Shown: positions 38,846-49,345 of the stretch, piece by piece
How the letters are laid out: each line of letters begins with the position of its first letter
How positions within the stretch are numbered: the stretch's first letter is position 1
Origin: Campylobacter sp. RM12651
GTDB lineage: Bacteria > Campylobacterota > Campylobacteria > Campylobacterales > Campylobacteraceae
Assembly (NCBI RefSeq): GCF_022369475.1
Contig: NZ_CP059600.1
Span: 248,001 to 312,000 of the forward strand
Length of the DNA: 64,000 nt
Reading direction: 5' to 3'
The notes under the pieces: model-generated
The model's input: only the letters and a program-made list of their open reading frames with translations
Told to the model about the DNA's origin: nothing
Databases searched by the model: none
Translations under genes and position numbers: made by a program

Positions 38846-39169
38846 GATTTACTCCTTAAAATTATTTTTAAATGATTTTTATCTTTTTGTAAAACAAAAA
38901 TACATTTTCCTATTGTAGATTGATTAAAATTAAAATAATCTTAATCTTTATAAATAATTTATTGTTTTTTTTTTTTTTTTATTTAAATTTATGCAAAATT
39001 TATACAAAATATGAAAATTATTTATAAAAATTAAATAATATATAATTATTATAAATAAATAATTAATAATAAAATTATATAAACTTTTTAAATTTTAAAT
39101 AATTCAGCAATTTTTAAGCTTGATAAAACTAAACTAAAAGCCACAATTAATTTTTTTTAAAGGATTGTT
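38846..39169. other. intergenic region before the urease operon, with a T16 run
   Basis: No gene. It holds the divergent promoters of the DMT permease and urease. T16 at 38965-38980 is the longest homopolymer in the window and could vary in length. TTTATACAAAATATG near 39000 and TATATAATTATTATAAAT near 39040 are possible -10 regions. I see no clear NikR or other operator by eye. Confidence 0.5.
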
Positions 39170-39781
39170 ATGAAAAAACCTGTCATTATAGGTGTAGGTG
39201 GTCCTGTTGGAGCTGGTAAAACTCTTTTAATAGAAAGGTTAGTAAGAGTTATGAGTAAAGATTATGAAATAGGTGTTGTAACAAATGATATTTATACAAA
39301 AGAAGATGCCTTATTTTTAGCGAAAAACAGCGTTTTACCACCAGAAAGAATTATAGGTGTAGAAACTGGTGGGTGTCCGCACACTGCGATTAGAGAAGAT
39401 GCTTCAATGAATGAAGCTGCATTAAATGAATTACAAAAGAAATTTAATTTAGATTTACTTTTTTTAGAAAGTGGTGGGGATAATTTAGCTGCTACTTTTA
39501 GTCCTGATTTAGTTAATTTTAGTATTTATGTAATTGATGTGGCACAAGGTGAAAAAATCCCACGCAAAGCAGGTGCTGGAATGATTAAATCTGATTTATT
39601 TATAATTAACAAAACCGATTTAGCTCCTTATGTTGGTGCAAATCTTGATATTATGAAAAGCGATACTTTACATTTTAGAAAAAATAAAGACTTTTTCTTT
39701 ACAAATCTTAAAAAAGATGAGGGTTTGTCTGATGTTATTAATTGGATTGAGAAAAATTGTCTTCTTAAAGGCTTAGAGTGA
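39170..39781 (+). CDS. ureG: urease accessory GTPase UreG
   Basis: A 203-residue SIMIBI GTPase that delivers Ni2+ to apo-urease in complex with UreF and UreH. The P-loop is GGPVGAGKT at residues 10-18. The nickel-binding CPH is in GGCPHTAIR, and [13 protein letters not shown] and NKTD (GTP specificity) follow. The length is normal. It is the first gene of the operon, and the ureH GTG overlaps its stop by 4 bases. Confidence 0.97.
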   Translation: MKKPVIIGVGGPVGAGKTLLIERLVRVMSKDYEIGVVTNDIYTKEDALFLAKNSVLPPERIIGVETGGCPHTAIREDASMNEAALNELQKKFNLDLLFLESGGDNLAATFSPDLVNFSIYVIDVAQGEKIPRKAGAGMIKSDLFIINKTDLAPYVGANLDIMKSDTLHFRKNKDFFFTNLKKDEGLSDVINWIEKNCLLKGLE

Positions 39782-40512
39782 GCTTATTAAAAATAACACT
39801 TGAAAATAACCATTTAAAAGAGCATTACCAACAAGGTATGCAAAGGTTAATTCAAGTTCCAACTAGATTTGGAGAAGATAGCGAAAATGAAGATTTTTTT
39901 GCTTATCTTAGCACTTTAGGTGGTGGTTTTGTAAATCAAGATAATTACGCTCAAAGCTTTAAATTATTTAATTCTAAGGCTACTTTAAGTTCTCAATCAA
40001 ATCAAAAAATATATAAAGGCACTTCTAGTTTAAAAACAAATATAGAACTTGATAATAATTCTATTTTAGTTTTTCATAATGATGCTAATATTTTTTATCA
40101 GAATTCAAATTTTTCAAGCAAAACTACTATTTTTATGAATGATAATTCAAGATTATTTTATTTAGATGGTGGATTTTTAGGTTATGCAAATTCGCAATTT
40201 AAAGCAAAATTATCTTTAAGAATATTTATCAATAATAAATTAAGTATTAATGATATATTTTATTATAACTCTAATAGTAGTTTAAATTCTCTTTATAATC
40301 ATAACTATTTTTATACATTGATTATAAAAGGCGATGTGGAATTTAAAACAATTCATAATGAGAATTTAAAAGCTCATTCAAGTATTATTAATAATACTAA
40401 TATTATTAGAATTTCATCAGATGATAATGATTTAGCTATGAAATATATTAATGATATTAAAAGCAATTTTTTGCATAAAGGAGGTATGAAGTTAATCTTA
40501 GCAAGACAATAA
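39778..40512 (+). CDS. ureH: urease accessory protein UreH (UreD)
   Basis: A 244-residue UreD/UreH scaffold protein that bridges UreF-UreG and apo-urease and carries nickel through an internal tunnel. The sequence is divergent but keeps the pattern [13 protein letters not shown], then [21 protein letters not shown] and [11 protein letters not shown], in the expected beta-rich arrangement. It starts at GTG, overlapping ureG. Called with help from position. Confidence 0.85.
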   Translation: MSLLKITLENNHLKEHYQQGMQRLIQVPTRFGEDSENEDFFAYLSTLGGGFVNQDNYAQSFKLFNSKATLSSQSNQKIYKGTSSLKTNIELDNNSILVFHNDANIFYQNSNFSSKTTIFMNDNSRLFYLDGGFLGYANSQFKAKLSLRIFINNKLSINDIFYYNSNSSLNSLYNHNYFYTLIIKGDVEFKTIHNENLKAHSSIINNTNIIRISSDDNDLAMKYINDIKSNFLHKGGMKLILARQ

Positions 40513-40555
40513 AAATATAATAATTTTATAAAACTAATTTTGTAAAGGAGAAATT

Positions 40556-40858
40556 ATGACATTAACAAAAAAAGAGCAAGAAAAACTCTTATTAAGCTAT
40601 GCAGCAGTAGTTGCTAGAAAGCGTTTAGACAATGGTCTTAAGTTAAATTGCCCTGAAGCAATTGCTATTATAAGTGATTATGTAATGGAAGGTGCAAGAG
40701 CAGGTAAGAGCGTAAGCGACCTTATGAACGAAGGTAAAAATGTTTTACGCAAAGACCAAGTTATGGAAGGTGTTGCTGATATAGTAAATGAAGTTCAAAT
40801 TGAAGCTACTTTCAAAGATGGAACCAAATTAGTAACTATCCATAATCCAATTAACTAA
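40556..40858 (+). CDS. ureA: urease gamma subunit UreA
   Basis: A 100-residue gamma subunit: [20 protein letters not shown] at the start, [19 protein letters not shown] in the middle, [18 protein letters not shown] and the typical ending VTIHNPIN. It is a separate gene, not fused to the beta subunit as in Helicobacter. AAAGGAGA precedes the ATG. Confidence 0.97.
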   Translation: MTLTKKEQEKLLLSYAAVVARKRLDNGLKLNCPEAIAIISDYVMEGARAGKSVSDLMNEGKNVLRKDQVMEGVADIVNEVQIEATFKDGTKLVTIHNPIN

Positions 40859-40867
40859 GGAGGAATT

Positions 40868-41179
40868 ATGAAATTAGGTGAAATAATTTATGCACAAGGT
40901 GATATAGTTTGCAACGAAGGTCGTGAAAGTATAGAAATTGAAGTTGTAAATACAGGAGATAGACCAGTTCAAGTAGGTTCTCATTATCATTTTTATGAAA
41001 CAAATAAACTTTTAGAATTTGATAGAGAAAAAGCTCGTGGAAAGCGTTTAGATATTATTAGTGGAACTGCAGTTCGTTTTGAACCAGGTATGAAAAAAAG
41101 TGTTAAGTTAATTGATTTAGCAGGTAGTCGTGAAGTTTGGGGACAAAATTGCAAAATCAATGGTAAATTAGATAAATAA
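40868..41179 (+). CDS. ureB: urease beta subunit UreB
   Basis: A 103-residue beta subunit beginning [20 protein letters not shown], with the family core [34 protein letters not shown] and [13 protein letters not shown]. It lies 9 bases after ureA with AAGGAGG. It packs between gamma and alpha in the trimer. Unfused, as in most bacteria outside Helicobacter. Confidence 0.97.
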   Translation: MKLGEIIYAQGDIVCNEGRESIEIEVVNTGDRPVQVGSHYHFYETNKLLEFDREKARGKRLDIISGTAVRFEPGMKKSVKLIDLAGSREVWGQNCKINGKLDK

Positions 41180-41188
41180 GGAGCAATA

Positions 41189-42895
41189 ATGTTTAAAATA
41201 ACTAGAGCAGAATACGCATCTCATTTTGGACCAACTACTGGTGATAGTATAAGATTAGCTGATACAAATCTTTTTGCTAGAGTTGAAAAAGACTATACAA
41301 AATATGGCGAAGAGTGCAAATTCGGTGGTGGAAAAACTCTTCGTGATGGTATGGGTCAAAACTCAAGATTTTTAGATAAAGATGTAGTTGATTTAGTAAT
41401 TACAAATGCACTTATAATTGATTATACAGGTATTTATAAAGCAGATATAGGTATTAAAAATGGAAAAATCCACGCAATTGGTAAAGGTGGAAACCCTGAT
41501 ATTACTGATGATATTGACTTTGTAACTGGAGTTGGCACTGAAGCACTTGCAGGAGAAGGTCTTATAGTTACAGCAGGTGGGATTGATACTCATATACATT
41601 TTATAAATCCTGAACAAGTTGATGAAGCTTTAAGCAATGGTATTACTACTTTATTTGGTGGTGGAACAGGTCCAAACGATGGTTCTAAGGCTACAACTTG
41701 CACCCCTGGTATATTTAATATAAAAAGAATGCTTCAAGGCACTGATGATTTACCTATTAATATAGGTCTTTATGCTAAAGGTCATGGTTCTAATGTAGAA
41801 GTGAATTTAGAACAACTTCGTGCAGGTGCAGCAGGACTTAAAATTCACGAAGACTGGGGAACTACAAAAAGTGCTATTGATAACGCATTAAAAGCTGCAG
41901 AGATTGCTGATGTATCAGTAGGTATTCACACAGATACATTAAATGAATATGGTTGCGTAGAAGATACAAAAGCAGCAATTAATGGTAGAACTATTCATAC
42001 ATTCCATACAGAAGGTGCTGGTGGTGGTCATGCTCCTGATATTATTAAATTAGCAGGCGAGCCAAATATTTTACCAGCTTCAACAAACCCAACAATGCCA
42101 TTTACGGTTAATACTATTGAAGAGCATTTAGATATGTTAATGGTTTGCCATCACTTAAGCAAAAATGTTAAAGAAGATGTTGCTTTTGCTGATAGTAGAA
42201 TTAGAAAAGAAACAATTGGTGCTGAAGATGTATTACACGATATGGGTGTAATCTCAATTATGAGTAGTGATTCTCAAGCTATGGGAAGAATTGGTGAAGT
42301 TGTAAGTAGAACTTGGCAAACAGCTCATAAGATGAAAATCCAGCGTGGAGCATTAGGTAATGATAGTGAATATTCTGATAATGAGCGTATTAAAAGATAT
42401 ATTGCAAAATATACAATAAATCCAGCAATAGCAGCAGGAATTTCTACTTATGTAGGTAGTGTTGAAGTTGGTAAAATCGCTGATTTAGTATTATGGGATC
42501 CAAAATCATTTGGAACTAAACCTAAATTAATAATTAAAGGTGGATTTTGCTTACATTCAGTAATGGGAGATAGCAACGCATCAATTCCAACTCCACAACC
42601 AGTAATGCATAGAAAAATGTTTGGTGCTTTAGGTGTTGCATTACACGAAACTTGCTATAGTTTTATGTGCAAAATGGCAGTAGATGCAAATGTTGCTAAA
42701 GAATACGGAATTAAAAAACAAGTATTACCAATACAAGGTGCAGCTAGTGCTAAAAAATCTGATATGAAATTAAACAACGCAACTCCAAAAATTGAAGTTG
42801 ACCCACAAACTTATGTAGTAACGGTTGATGGAGAAGTTGCATATAGCGAACCAGCTACAGAATTACCACTAACTCAAAGATATTATTTATTTTAG
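41189..42895 (+). CDS. ureC: urease alpha (catalytic) subunit UreC
   Basis: A 568-residue catalytic subunit that hydrolyses urea to ammonia and carbamate with a di-nickel centre. All metal and catalytic residues are present: His135/His137 (THIHF), carbamylated Lys218 (GLKIHEDWG), His247, His273, the flap HH at 321-322 and Asp361 (SSDSQAMGR). Ends with the usual TQRYYLF. The length is normal. It lies 9 bases after ureB. Confidence 0.98.
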   Translation: MFKITRAEYASHFGPTTGDSIRLADTNLFARVEKDYTKYGEECKFGGGKTLRDGMGQNSRFLDKDVVDLVITNALIIDYTGIYKADIGIKNGKIHAIGKGGNPDITDDIDFVTGVGTEALAGEGLIVTAGGIDTHIHFINPEQVDEALSNGITTLFGGGTGPNDGSKATTCTPGIFNIKRMLQGTDDLPINIGLYAKGHGSNVEVNLEQLRAGAAGLKIHEDWGTTKSAIDNALKAAEIADVSVGIHTDTLNEYGCVEDTKAAINGRTIHTFHTEGAGGGHAPDIIKLAGEPNILPASTNPTMPFTVNTIEEHLDMLMVCHHLSKNVKEDVAFADSRIRKETIGAEDVLHDMGVISIMSSDSQAMGRIGEVVSRTWQTAHKMKIQRGALGNDSEYSDNERIKRYIAKYTINPAIAAGISTYVGSVEVGKIADLVLWDPKSFGTKPKLIIKGGFCLHSVMGDSNASIPTPQPVMHRKMFGALGVALHETCYSFMCKMAVDANVAKEYGIKKQVLPIQGAASAKKSDMKLNNATPKIEVDPQTYVVTVDGEVAYSEPATELPLTQRYYLF

Positions 42896-42903
42896 GAGAA
42901 AAA

Positions 42904-43344
42904 ATGATAGTAAAAACCATACTAGGCAATATAAAAGATTATGATACTAAAGGCAAAATGATAGATAATGTGAAAGTTTCGCCTGATGATAGATTAAAAC
43001 ACATACTTCGCTTAACAAGTGATAGTGGAGTAGAAATTGGCATAAGCCTAGATAATGGTCATTTTCATAATGGCGATATTTTAGGCGAAGATGATAAGAG
43101 AGTTTTTGTAATAGAATGTTTGCCACAGAGTGTAATTTTGATTAAGCCAAAAGATATGATGCAAATGGGTTTTGTAGCTCATTCAATAGGCAATAGACAT
43201 ATGCCTGCTGTTTTTGAAGATGGTTTTATGATAGTTGAAGATGATTATTTAATAATTGAGTGGCTAGAAGAAAATCAAGTAAGCTATGAAAAAACGCAAA
43301 AAGTTTTGCGTCATGCTTTAAAACACGCGAGTCATCATCACTAA
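42904..43344 (+). CDS. ureE: urease nickel metallochaperone UreE
   Basis: A 146-residue UreE with the peptide-binding N-terminal domain and the metal-binding C-terminal domain (NRHMPAVFEDGFMIVEDDY region, with the surface His at the dimer interface). It ends in a short His-rich tail (HALKHASHHH) that would add nickel sites. The ureF ATG overlaps its stop by 1 base. Confidence 0.95.
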   Translation: MIVKTILGNIKDYDTKGKMIDNVKVSPDDRLKHILRLTSDSGVEIGISLDNGHFHNGDILGEDDKRVFVIECLPQSVILIKPKDMMQMGFVAHSIGNRHMPAVFEDGFMIVEDDYLIIEWLEENQVSYEKTQKVLRHALKHASHHH

Positions 43345-44042
43345 TGTTAGGGCAGTTTTTATTTGATAGTGCCTTTGCAAATGGTGCTTATTCGCATAGT
43401 TTTGGTTTGGAAAGCTATATTTCTTGGGGCGTTGTAAAAGACGCTTCAAGCTTTCAAAAATGGTTAGAAAGTTATATGCTAGATGTATTTGCTACTAGCG
43501 ATGGTGCTATTTATGCTATTGCTTGTGGTTTAAAGGGTAAAAAATTAAGTTTATTAAAATTAGCAAAAGTAGCTAATTCATCAATGGCTAGTGCTGAATG
43601 CAAGGCTGCAGGTATTAGTATGGCAAGAGCTACTTTAAAAAATACAGAATTTATGCACGATGAATATGCAAGTTGGTATTATAAGGCTTGTGAGAATGAT
43701 GAATTTTGCAATCCTGCTATTGCTTTTAGTGTTTTAGGGCAAAATATGGCTGTTGAATACGCATATTCAAGTATAAAAACACTAACTCAAAATGCAACTC
43801 GTGCTATACCATTATCTTATAAAAAATCAAGCGAGTTATTACATATTAATTTAGATTTAGCTAAACGCTCTGCTGATAAATCAATGCAAATTGCTAAAAG
43901 TTTTATAGAAAAAGGATTTTTTAGTTTGCAATTATTAGATGAAAATGATTTAAATAAATATCATTTGTTTTCTACTCATCATGAATTAGATTTAGGAATG
44001 TTAGCTCACGAAAAACTTGATTTTAGATTGTTTATGAGTTAA
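43344..44042 (+). CDS. ureF: urease accessory protein UreF
   Basis: A 232-residue all-helical UreF that works with UreH as platform and GTPase-gating factor for UreG. Typical marks are FDSAFANGAYSHSFGLESYI at the N-terminus and NATRAIPLSYKKSSELL near residue 150. It is the last gene of the operon, followed by a large terminator. No ureI channel gene follows. Confidence 0.95.
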   Translation: MLGQFLFDSAFANGAYSHSFGLESYISWGVVKDASSFQKWLESYMLDVFATSDGAIYAIACGLKGKKLSLLKLAKVANSSMASAECKAAGISMARATLKNTEFMHDEYASWYYKACENDEFCNPAIAFSVLGQNMAVEYAYSSIKTLTQNATRAIPLSYKKSSELLHINLDLAKRSADKSMQIAKSFIEKGFFSLQLLDENDLNKYHLFSTHHELDLGMLAHEKLDFRLFMS

Positions 44043-44063
44043 ATCATTAGAATTTGAAAATAT

Positions 44064-44099
44064 AAAAAAGGTAATAAATTAATAATTTATACCTTTTTT
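44064..44099. terminator. terminator of the urease operon
   Basis: AAAAAAGGT...ACCTTTTTT with further pairing (AATAAATT/AATTTAT) inside forms a long hairpin, serving both ureF and the convergent MFS gene. Confidence 0.8.
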
Positions 44100-44105
44100 A
44101 ATCTA

Positions 44106-45374
44106 TTAAAATAATTTTTGTAATTCTTCTTCGCTTAGTTTCTTAGAATTATATTTGATTAAATAAATATCATCTTTTTTATTAATATCTATAATAAATT
44201 CGCTTTCTTTTAAAGGAGCTTTATTAGATTTATAAGTCTTAAAATCATTAGGATTATCCATAGTTTTTAGGATAAAAAACCAAATAGCACAAACAAAAGC
44301 AATCAGCATTAAAAACTCATTTTCCAAATCAGCGTGCATAAAAATCCCACATAAAAATGCTCCTAAAAACGAGCCAAAATATCCGCAAGAATTTGAAAAT
44401 CCTAATACTAAACCTTTTTGTCTAGCTTTGCAAATCTTAGAAATTGAGCTTTGCATAATAGGCTCGTGTAGACAAAATGCAATAAAATATAAAATAACAG
44501 CTAAGAAAAATAAATAATAACTAGAGCTTAAAAATATCAAATATGATAGGAAAAATAATGAAACTCCGCTTAATAATATAGTCTTACTTTTGCCTTTTGA
44601 CTCGCCAACAACTCCACCAACTCCCATAGCCAAAAATCCAAAAAACATAGCCACGCTATAAATAATCCATAAATTATCACTATTTTTATGAAATATATTT
44701 ACATAAGCTAAAGGAATTAGCATAAAGGTGCTTGAGCTTAGCATTTTTTGTAAAAAGCAAGTTAGATAAAGTTTGTTTAAATTAGCACTTATGAATGCTT
44801 CTTTAAAAGGGATTTTTTCTTGTTTTATAATTTCTTTTTCTTTAGGTAAAAAGGCTAATAATACAATACACAAAACGCTTAAAATCGCACTTATATAAAA
44901 TAAAGCCCCAAGCCCTAAAAAACTAGCAATAACAGAACCCAAAATAATAGCTACAACAAAGCTAAGTCCAATAGCTCCACCCATTAACGCCATTGCTTTT
45001 GCTCTATCTTTTTCGCTAGTTAAATCAGCAATCATAGCAGTAGCAACCCCGCCAATTGCTCCCATACCTTGTAAAACCCTACCAACAAGCATTGTATAAA
45101 TATCACTTGCACTTGCACAAATTAAACAACCTATTATAAAGATTATTAATCCCATAAGCATAGTTTTTTTACGACCGATTTTATCACTTAATGCTCCAAA
45201 AGGCACACTAAAAATCATTTGAAAAATTGCGTAAATTCCAACAATAAGTCCAGCCAATACATCATTAGCTCCGTTTAACTTATGCGAATACAAGCTAATC
45301 ACAGGTAAAACAATAAAAAGCCCAAAAAATCTTGAAGCAATAATAAAACTTAAAATCAAGGTATTTTTATTCAT
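44106..45374 (-). CDS. MFS transporter
   Basis: A 422-residue inner-membrane protein with 12 helices, of the drug:H+ antiporter type. The loop 2-3 motif is GALSDKIGRKKTMLMG, and GRVLQGMGAIGGVATAMIADL is motif B/C-like. A cytoplasmic tail of about 45 residues (NPNDFKTYKSNKAPLKESEF) is longer than usual. The substrate is unknown. AAGGAT precedes the ATG. Confidence 0.88.
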   Translation of the reverse strand: MNKNTLILSFIIASRFFGLFIVLPVISLYSHKLNGANDVLAGLIVGIYAIFQMIFSVPFGALSDKIGRKKTMLMGLIIFIIGCLICASASDIYTMLVGRVLQGMGAIGGVATAMIADLTSEKDRAKAMALMGGAIGLSFVVAIILGSVIASFLGLGALFYISAILSVLCIVLLAFLPKEKEIIKQEKIPFKEAFISANLNKLYLTCFLQKMLSSSTFMLIPLAYVNIFHKNSDNLWIIYSVAMFFGFLAMGVGGVVGESKGKSKTILLSGVSLFFLSYLIFLSSSYYLFFLAVILYFIAFCLHEPIMQSSISKICKARQKGLVLGFSNSCGYFGSFLGAFLCGIFMHADLENEFLMLIAFVCAIWFFILKTMDNPNDFKTYKSNKAPLKESEFIIDINKKDDIYLIKYNSKKLSEEELQKLF

Positions 45375-45520
45375 AATCTATCCTTTTTGATAAAAGATTA
45401 TTTTACTCCTAAATTTATTTACCACTAATTTATCTAAATAAATTTTATTATTTTATGCTATATAATTTACAAAAAATTTATGCTAAACTAACGGAATTTT
45501 ATATATTTTTGGAGTTTTAT

Positions 45521-48500
45521 TTGAAAATTATTATATTACTTTTATTTAATTTGTTAATTTTTGCAGATGAATTAAAATTCGGTATCGTATATACTATTCA
45601 AGACAAAAATTATTCTAAACAAATAAATGATTGTTTATTAAACCCATCTTTAGGCAATGTTAATGGTTATAATGAGTTTTTAGGCAATTATTTAAAACTA
45701 TGTTCTAGCTTAGGAATAAAGGCAGAGAATAATAAAATAATTTATTGTTTAAATAATGATAAAAAGCTCAACGGGGGGGGGTATTTAGATATAATCAATG
45801 CTAAAGCAAATCCAAATACATTAGAATTTTATTCATCAAGTGCTGATGATAATTCTTATAAGAGCTTAATTAATTCTAATCAAGATAGTTTTTCATTTAT
45901 AGTAGAAAATAAAAATAATATTAAAACATATATAGAAGAGCTTTATAAATTGTATTCAGTGGATACTACTGGTAGAATTAAAATAGAATATAAAAAGACT
46001 TTAAATGATGCTGTTTATTATCTAATTGACCAAAGTCCTATAAAAACTACAAATAATGAAGATAATAAATTAATTAACGACTTTTATAACTACATAATAG
46101 CAAATCCAAGTGTTAATATGACTAGCGATTGGGAAGACAGATTTAAGCAAATAAGAAATATGCAAGCTAAAAATTCTCATATTTTTTATAGTGATATTTT
46201 TAAGGAAAAGGCATTTTTAAAGAATTTAAGAGCTGCATATAATGAATACTCATCATATCCTTTACCTAGACAAAACGAAGGTAAGTGCTATATTTTTGAT
46301 ATTTTTGCTTATGATACAAGTAATTTAGGTAAGAATGTAATTAGGTCTAGTAATTTTAAATATTCTCATCAAAATAGTAAGTATTATTCAAGTGATTTGA
46401 TTACAAATTATAGTATTCATAAAAGCTCTCTTGTTAGAAAGGGTATATATGAATCAACATTCGCAGGAGAAGAAGTTAAATTTAGTATTAATTTAAGAGC
46501 TTTAAATGCGATAGCTAAAGGCGAAATTAAATTAAGTTTTTATCCAGACGCTAGTAATTTAGAAATTAAAAATGAAAAAATCTATTTAAAGGATAGAAAT
46601 AAAGCTTTATTAAAAAGAGAAGCTGACGCTAAATATTATATGAGTGGTAGCAAACAATCAAAATGCCAATTAAATCTAGTAGAAAATACTAAAGAATTAG
46701 TTTTTAATTTAGGCAATTGTTTAATTAATCAAAAAAATATTGAAATCACAGAAAGAATTAGGGGTTTTGAAAGACCTATATTTCAAGAAAGTGGTAAAAG
46801 TATAATCAAAGGTTCTGTTGGCATTCCTTTAGTAAATGATTATCAAAATATATATACTTTATATACTAATAATAATGAAAAAGTAATTATAAATAATGCT
46901 AAAAACTCTAATGCAAAAAAGGCAAAATTAGTAAATACTATGCTAGAAAATGAAGAATATTTCATAGGGCTTAGCAATAAATATTCAAATATTAGTAGAG
47001 TTTATATTGACTTTTTGCCTAATTCTAATTTTGAAATTCTTAATGTCTATAATGCAAATTCTAAAATAGATAAAATCACTGAAGGTGCGTGTGCTGGTAA
47101 GTATTTATTAAATGATGAATTAATCCTTAGGATAAAGACAAATCAAGCAATCAAACAAACAAGTATTAAATATAATCAGTATTTTGAAAAAACTAATCAA
47201 AACAATGAATTAGTATGCGAACAAATGATAAATGATAATTATAACTATACTTTTGCTAGCAATGATTTTGCTATTAGACCTAAAGAATTTAGTTTAGGCA
47301 TTTCATCGTTAAATCAAGAAGCATTTCAAAATACTTTAAATAGTTTTGTATCAAGAGAATTGAAAAATTATTCAAATCTAGCAATTGGAATAGCTAATTT
47401 GGTGATTAGTTATGATAATACTACTAAAAAATTTGCCTTATTAAATAATGAAAATAATAAAATTACAATTTTTGCTAATGACAATCGTGTAAGAAACAAA
47501 GAAAAATATGGAGTAGCTTTTATAAATAATGGCAAGTTTGATTTAAATATTAATTTTCCTTTAGCTACTGATGGTTTAATAGAATTAGCAGAAACTAATT
47601 TTACAAAACACGACCAAGAATTAGATATTTGTATTCAAGATGAATTTGATTTAGATAGTGCAAATACTTTAAAAAATGGAAAAATTTCTTGTTTTATACC
47701 TATTAAAAAAGCCTTAAATATTGAGTTTTTATCACAAACAAAAGCTATTAAAAACGAATATATAACTTGCAAAAAAGATATGCAAAAATGCAAACTTAAT
47801 CAAGACAATTCAATAGGTATTAAAAATATAGCTTATGATAAACTTATGCTAGGAGATAATGCGGGCTTGGTTTATAATCTTTATTTGTTAAGTTCAAATT
47901 CTAATAACAAATTTGTTCCAACAAAATTTAAAAATGATATAAATTTAATGATAGATGTAGGCAATTTAAATGGTTTAGTAGTAAATGAAGGCAATTTAAA
48001 AACCTTACATATTAGCAAAAACGATTTAAATCAAGCATTTAAATTGGCTTTTAATAATTTAGGAGAAAATACAAGATTATCTAATCTAAACGAATACTTG
48101 CAAGATGAGGCAAGTTATAAAAATACTACGCAATTTACTTTCAAAAAGGACAAGCCAAGACCTTTACAAAAGGTTACAATCAGTGTCTATGTAGATGGTA
48201 AAGATGAGTTTAATATAACTTATAATAATGTTTATGATATAGCTTATACAGGCTTAATGTTTAAAGATATTAATACTACTAATCAAGCTTTAGAATTTAA
48301 AAAAGATTATGATTTTGGGTATTATGATGAGGTAGATGGGAAATTAAGTTTTATTAAAGATAATATTATTTTAGATGATTTATTGTCTAAAATTGACTTT
48401 ATACCAACCTATAACAGCACTCAATTTATTAATAATAGTTTTCATAATATTTCAAATTCTTCATACACAAAAGATACTATAAAATTTGTTCCTAAAGCAG

Positions 48501-48553
48501 GATTTGAATATCTTTCAAATACTAAAAATACCTTTACAATAGAGTTTAAATAA
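45521..48553 (+). CDS. giant exported protein with coding poly-G tract
   Basis: I prefer the TTG at 45521. It has GGAG 7 bases upstream, and the protein then begins with a clean Sec signal (KIIILLLFNLLIFAD). The frame itself opens at an ATG at 45455. The mature protein of about 990 residues is Asn/Lys-rich with scattered Cys pairs and looks beta-rich. Gly85-Gly87 are encoded by a G9 tract, in frame here, so the gene is on. One base more or less would end it near residue 95. No named domain recognised. A surface or secreted role is likely. Confidence 0.65.
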   Translation: MKIIILLLFNLLIFADELKFGIVYTIQDKNYSKQINDCLLNPSLGNVNGYNEFLGNYLKLCSSLGIKAENNKIIYCLNNDKKLNGGGYLDIINAKANPNTLEFYSSSADDNSYKSLINSNQDSFSFIVENKNNIKTYIEELYKLYSVDTTGRIKIEYKKTLNDAVYYLIDQSPIKTTNNEDNKLINDFYNYIIANPSVNMTSDWEDRFKQIRNMQAKNSHIFYSDIFKEKAFLKNLRAAYNEYSSYPLPRQNEGKCYIFDIFAYDTSNLGKNVIRSSNFKYSHQNSKYYSSDLITNYSIHKSSLVRKGIYESTFAGEEVKFSINLRALNAIAKGEIKLSFYPDASNLEIKNEKIYLKDRNKALLKREADAKYYMSGSKQSKCQLNLVENTKELVFNLGNCLINQKNIEITERIRGFERPIFQESGKSIIKGSVGIPLVNDYQNIYTLYTNNNEKVIINNAKNSNAKKAKLVNTMLENEEYFIGLSNKYSNISRVYIDFLPNSNFEILNVYNANSKIDKITEGACAGKYLLNDELILRIKTNQAIKQTSIKYNQYFEKTNQNNELVCEQMINDNYNYTFASNDFAIRPKEFSLGISSLNQEAFQNTLNSFVSRELKNYSNLAIGIANLVISYDNTTKKFALLNNENNKITIFANDNRVRNKEKYGVAFINNGKFDLNINFPLATDGLIELAETNFTKHDQELDICIQDEFDLDSANTLKNGKISCFIPIKKALNIEFLSQTKAIKNEYITCKKDMQKCKLNQDNSIGIKNIAYDKLMLGDNAGLVYNLYLLSSNSNNKFVPTKFKNDINLMIDVGNLNGLVVNEGNLKTLHISKNDLNQAFKLAFNNLGENTRLSNLNEYLQDEASYKNTTQFTFKKDKPRPLQKVTISVYVDGKDEFNITYNNVYDIAYTGLMFKDINTTNQALEFKKDYDFGYYDEVDGKLSFIKDNIILDDLLSKIDFIPTYNSTQFINNSFHNISNSSYTKDTIKFVPKAGFEYLSNTKNTFTIEFK
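45773..45781 (+). repeat. in-frame poly-G9 tract in the giant exported protein
   Basis: Nine G encode NGGGYLDI. Slippage to 8 or 10 would shift the frame soon after the signal peptide and switch off a protein of about 1,000 residues. It is a classic translational contingency locus. Confidence 0.78.
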
Positions 48554-48557
48554 TATT

Positions 48558-48585
48558 AAGCCCCTTTAATATGGGGCTTATTTTT
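48558..48585 (+). terminator. terminator after the giant exported protein
   Basis: AAGCCCC and GGGGCTT form a 7-bp stem around TTTAATAT, followed by ATTTTT. It overlaps the end of the convergent methyltransferase gene. Confidence 0.8.
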
Positions 48586-49336
48586 CTACGCAAAATAAAG
48601 CCCAGCTTAATTCTTGTTTGATTAAATCTTTATCGTTTTCATATAGATTTTTTAGTTTTTCAATTTGAATATCATTTAGTTTTTTGTAAGAAAACTCAAC
48701 GCTTTTTTGTAAATCTTCATAAGTTTTATAATAATTTTGATTTTTTATAGTGATTTTATTTAAAGTGAAAAAATACCCAAGCTCATTTAAAATATTTGCA
48801 GCGTAAATATAATTAGGCGTTGCAATTATGTCTAAATCAAGGGCATTTATGATTTTTTCGTGTATGTAAGAACTATCGATTTTATATGTAAAATATAGCC
48901 TTTTTTTCGTGCAGTTTAAAAGAATTTGCAATGCTTTTGCTAGGTCATTAACATCTAAACACCTACTAGCAAAAACCAAATCCCAACTACCATCTAAATC
49001 ATCATAAGAGCCTTGAATTATCCTTGCATTAGGGCAATTTATCTTAGCAAACTCAAGCATTTTAGGAGAAAAATCACATAAAGTAATATTGTTTATTAAA
49101 GAGTGCTTAGCTAAAAAAGCACTCCCACAAGCAAAATCAAGCAAACTATCACACCCACTAAAATCAACTTGCTTTAAAAATTCTCTCACATAAGCTTCGT
49201 GTTTTGCGTAATCATTAAAACTTTGAGCTTTTTTATCCCACTCACTTGCGTCCTTACTCTTAAAATCACTCAAATTCTTTTGCTCAATATAAAGATTTTT
49301 AAATGATATTTTAGAAAGATTGTTTGCTTTTAGCAT
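48578..49336 (-). CDS. class I SAM-dependent methyltransferase
   Basis: A 252-residue protein with the SAM-binding motif LLDFACGSAFLAK, an acidic residue in LCDFSPKMLEFA and a third motif around DGSWDLVFASRCLD. The target is not clear: it resembles ubiquinone/BioC-type small-molecule methyltransferases. The gene lies 9 bases after the MetQ-like gene, so methionine/SAM supply and use are genetically linked here. Confidence 0.75.
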   Translation of the reverse strand: MLKANNLSKISFKNLYIEQKNLSDFKSKDASEWDKKAQSFNDYAKHEAYVREFLKQVDFSGCDSLLDFACGSAFLAKHSLINNITLCDFSPKMLEFAKINCPNARIIQGSYDDLDGSWDLVFASRCLDVNDLAKALQILLNCTKKRLYFTYKIDSSYIHEKIINALDLDIIATPNYIYAANILNELGYFFTLNKITIKNQNYYKTYEDLQKSVEFSYKKLNDIQIEKLKNLYENDKDLIKQELSWALFCVEK

Positions 49337-49345
49337 AAATTCTCC

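Noticed and set aside
45455-45520. ATG at 45455 as the start of the giant exported protein
   Set aside because: There is no ribosome site, and it would place 22 residues before the signal peptide. The TTG at 45521 has GGAG at good spacing.
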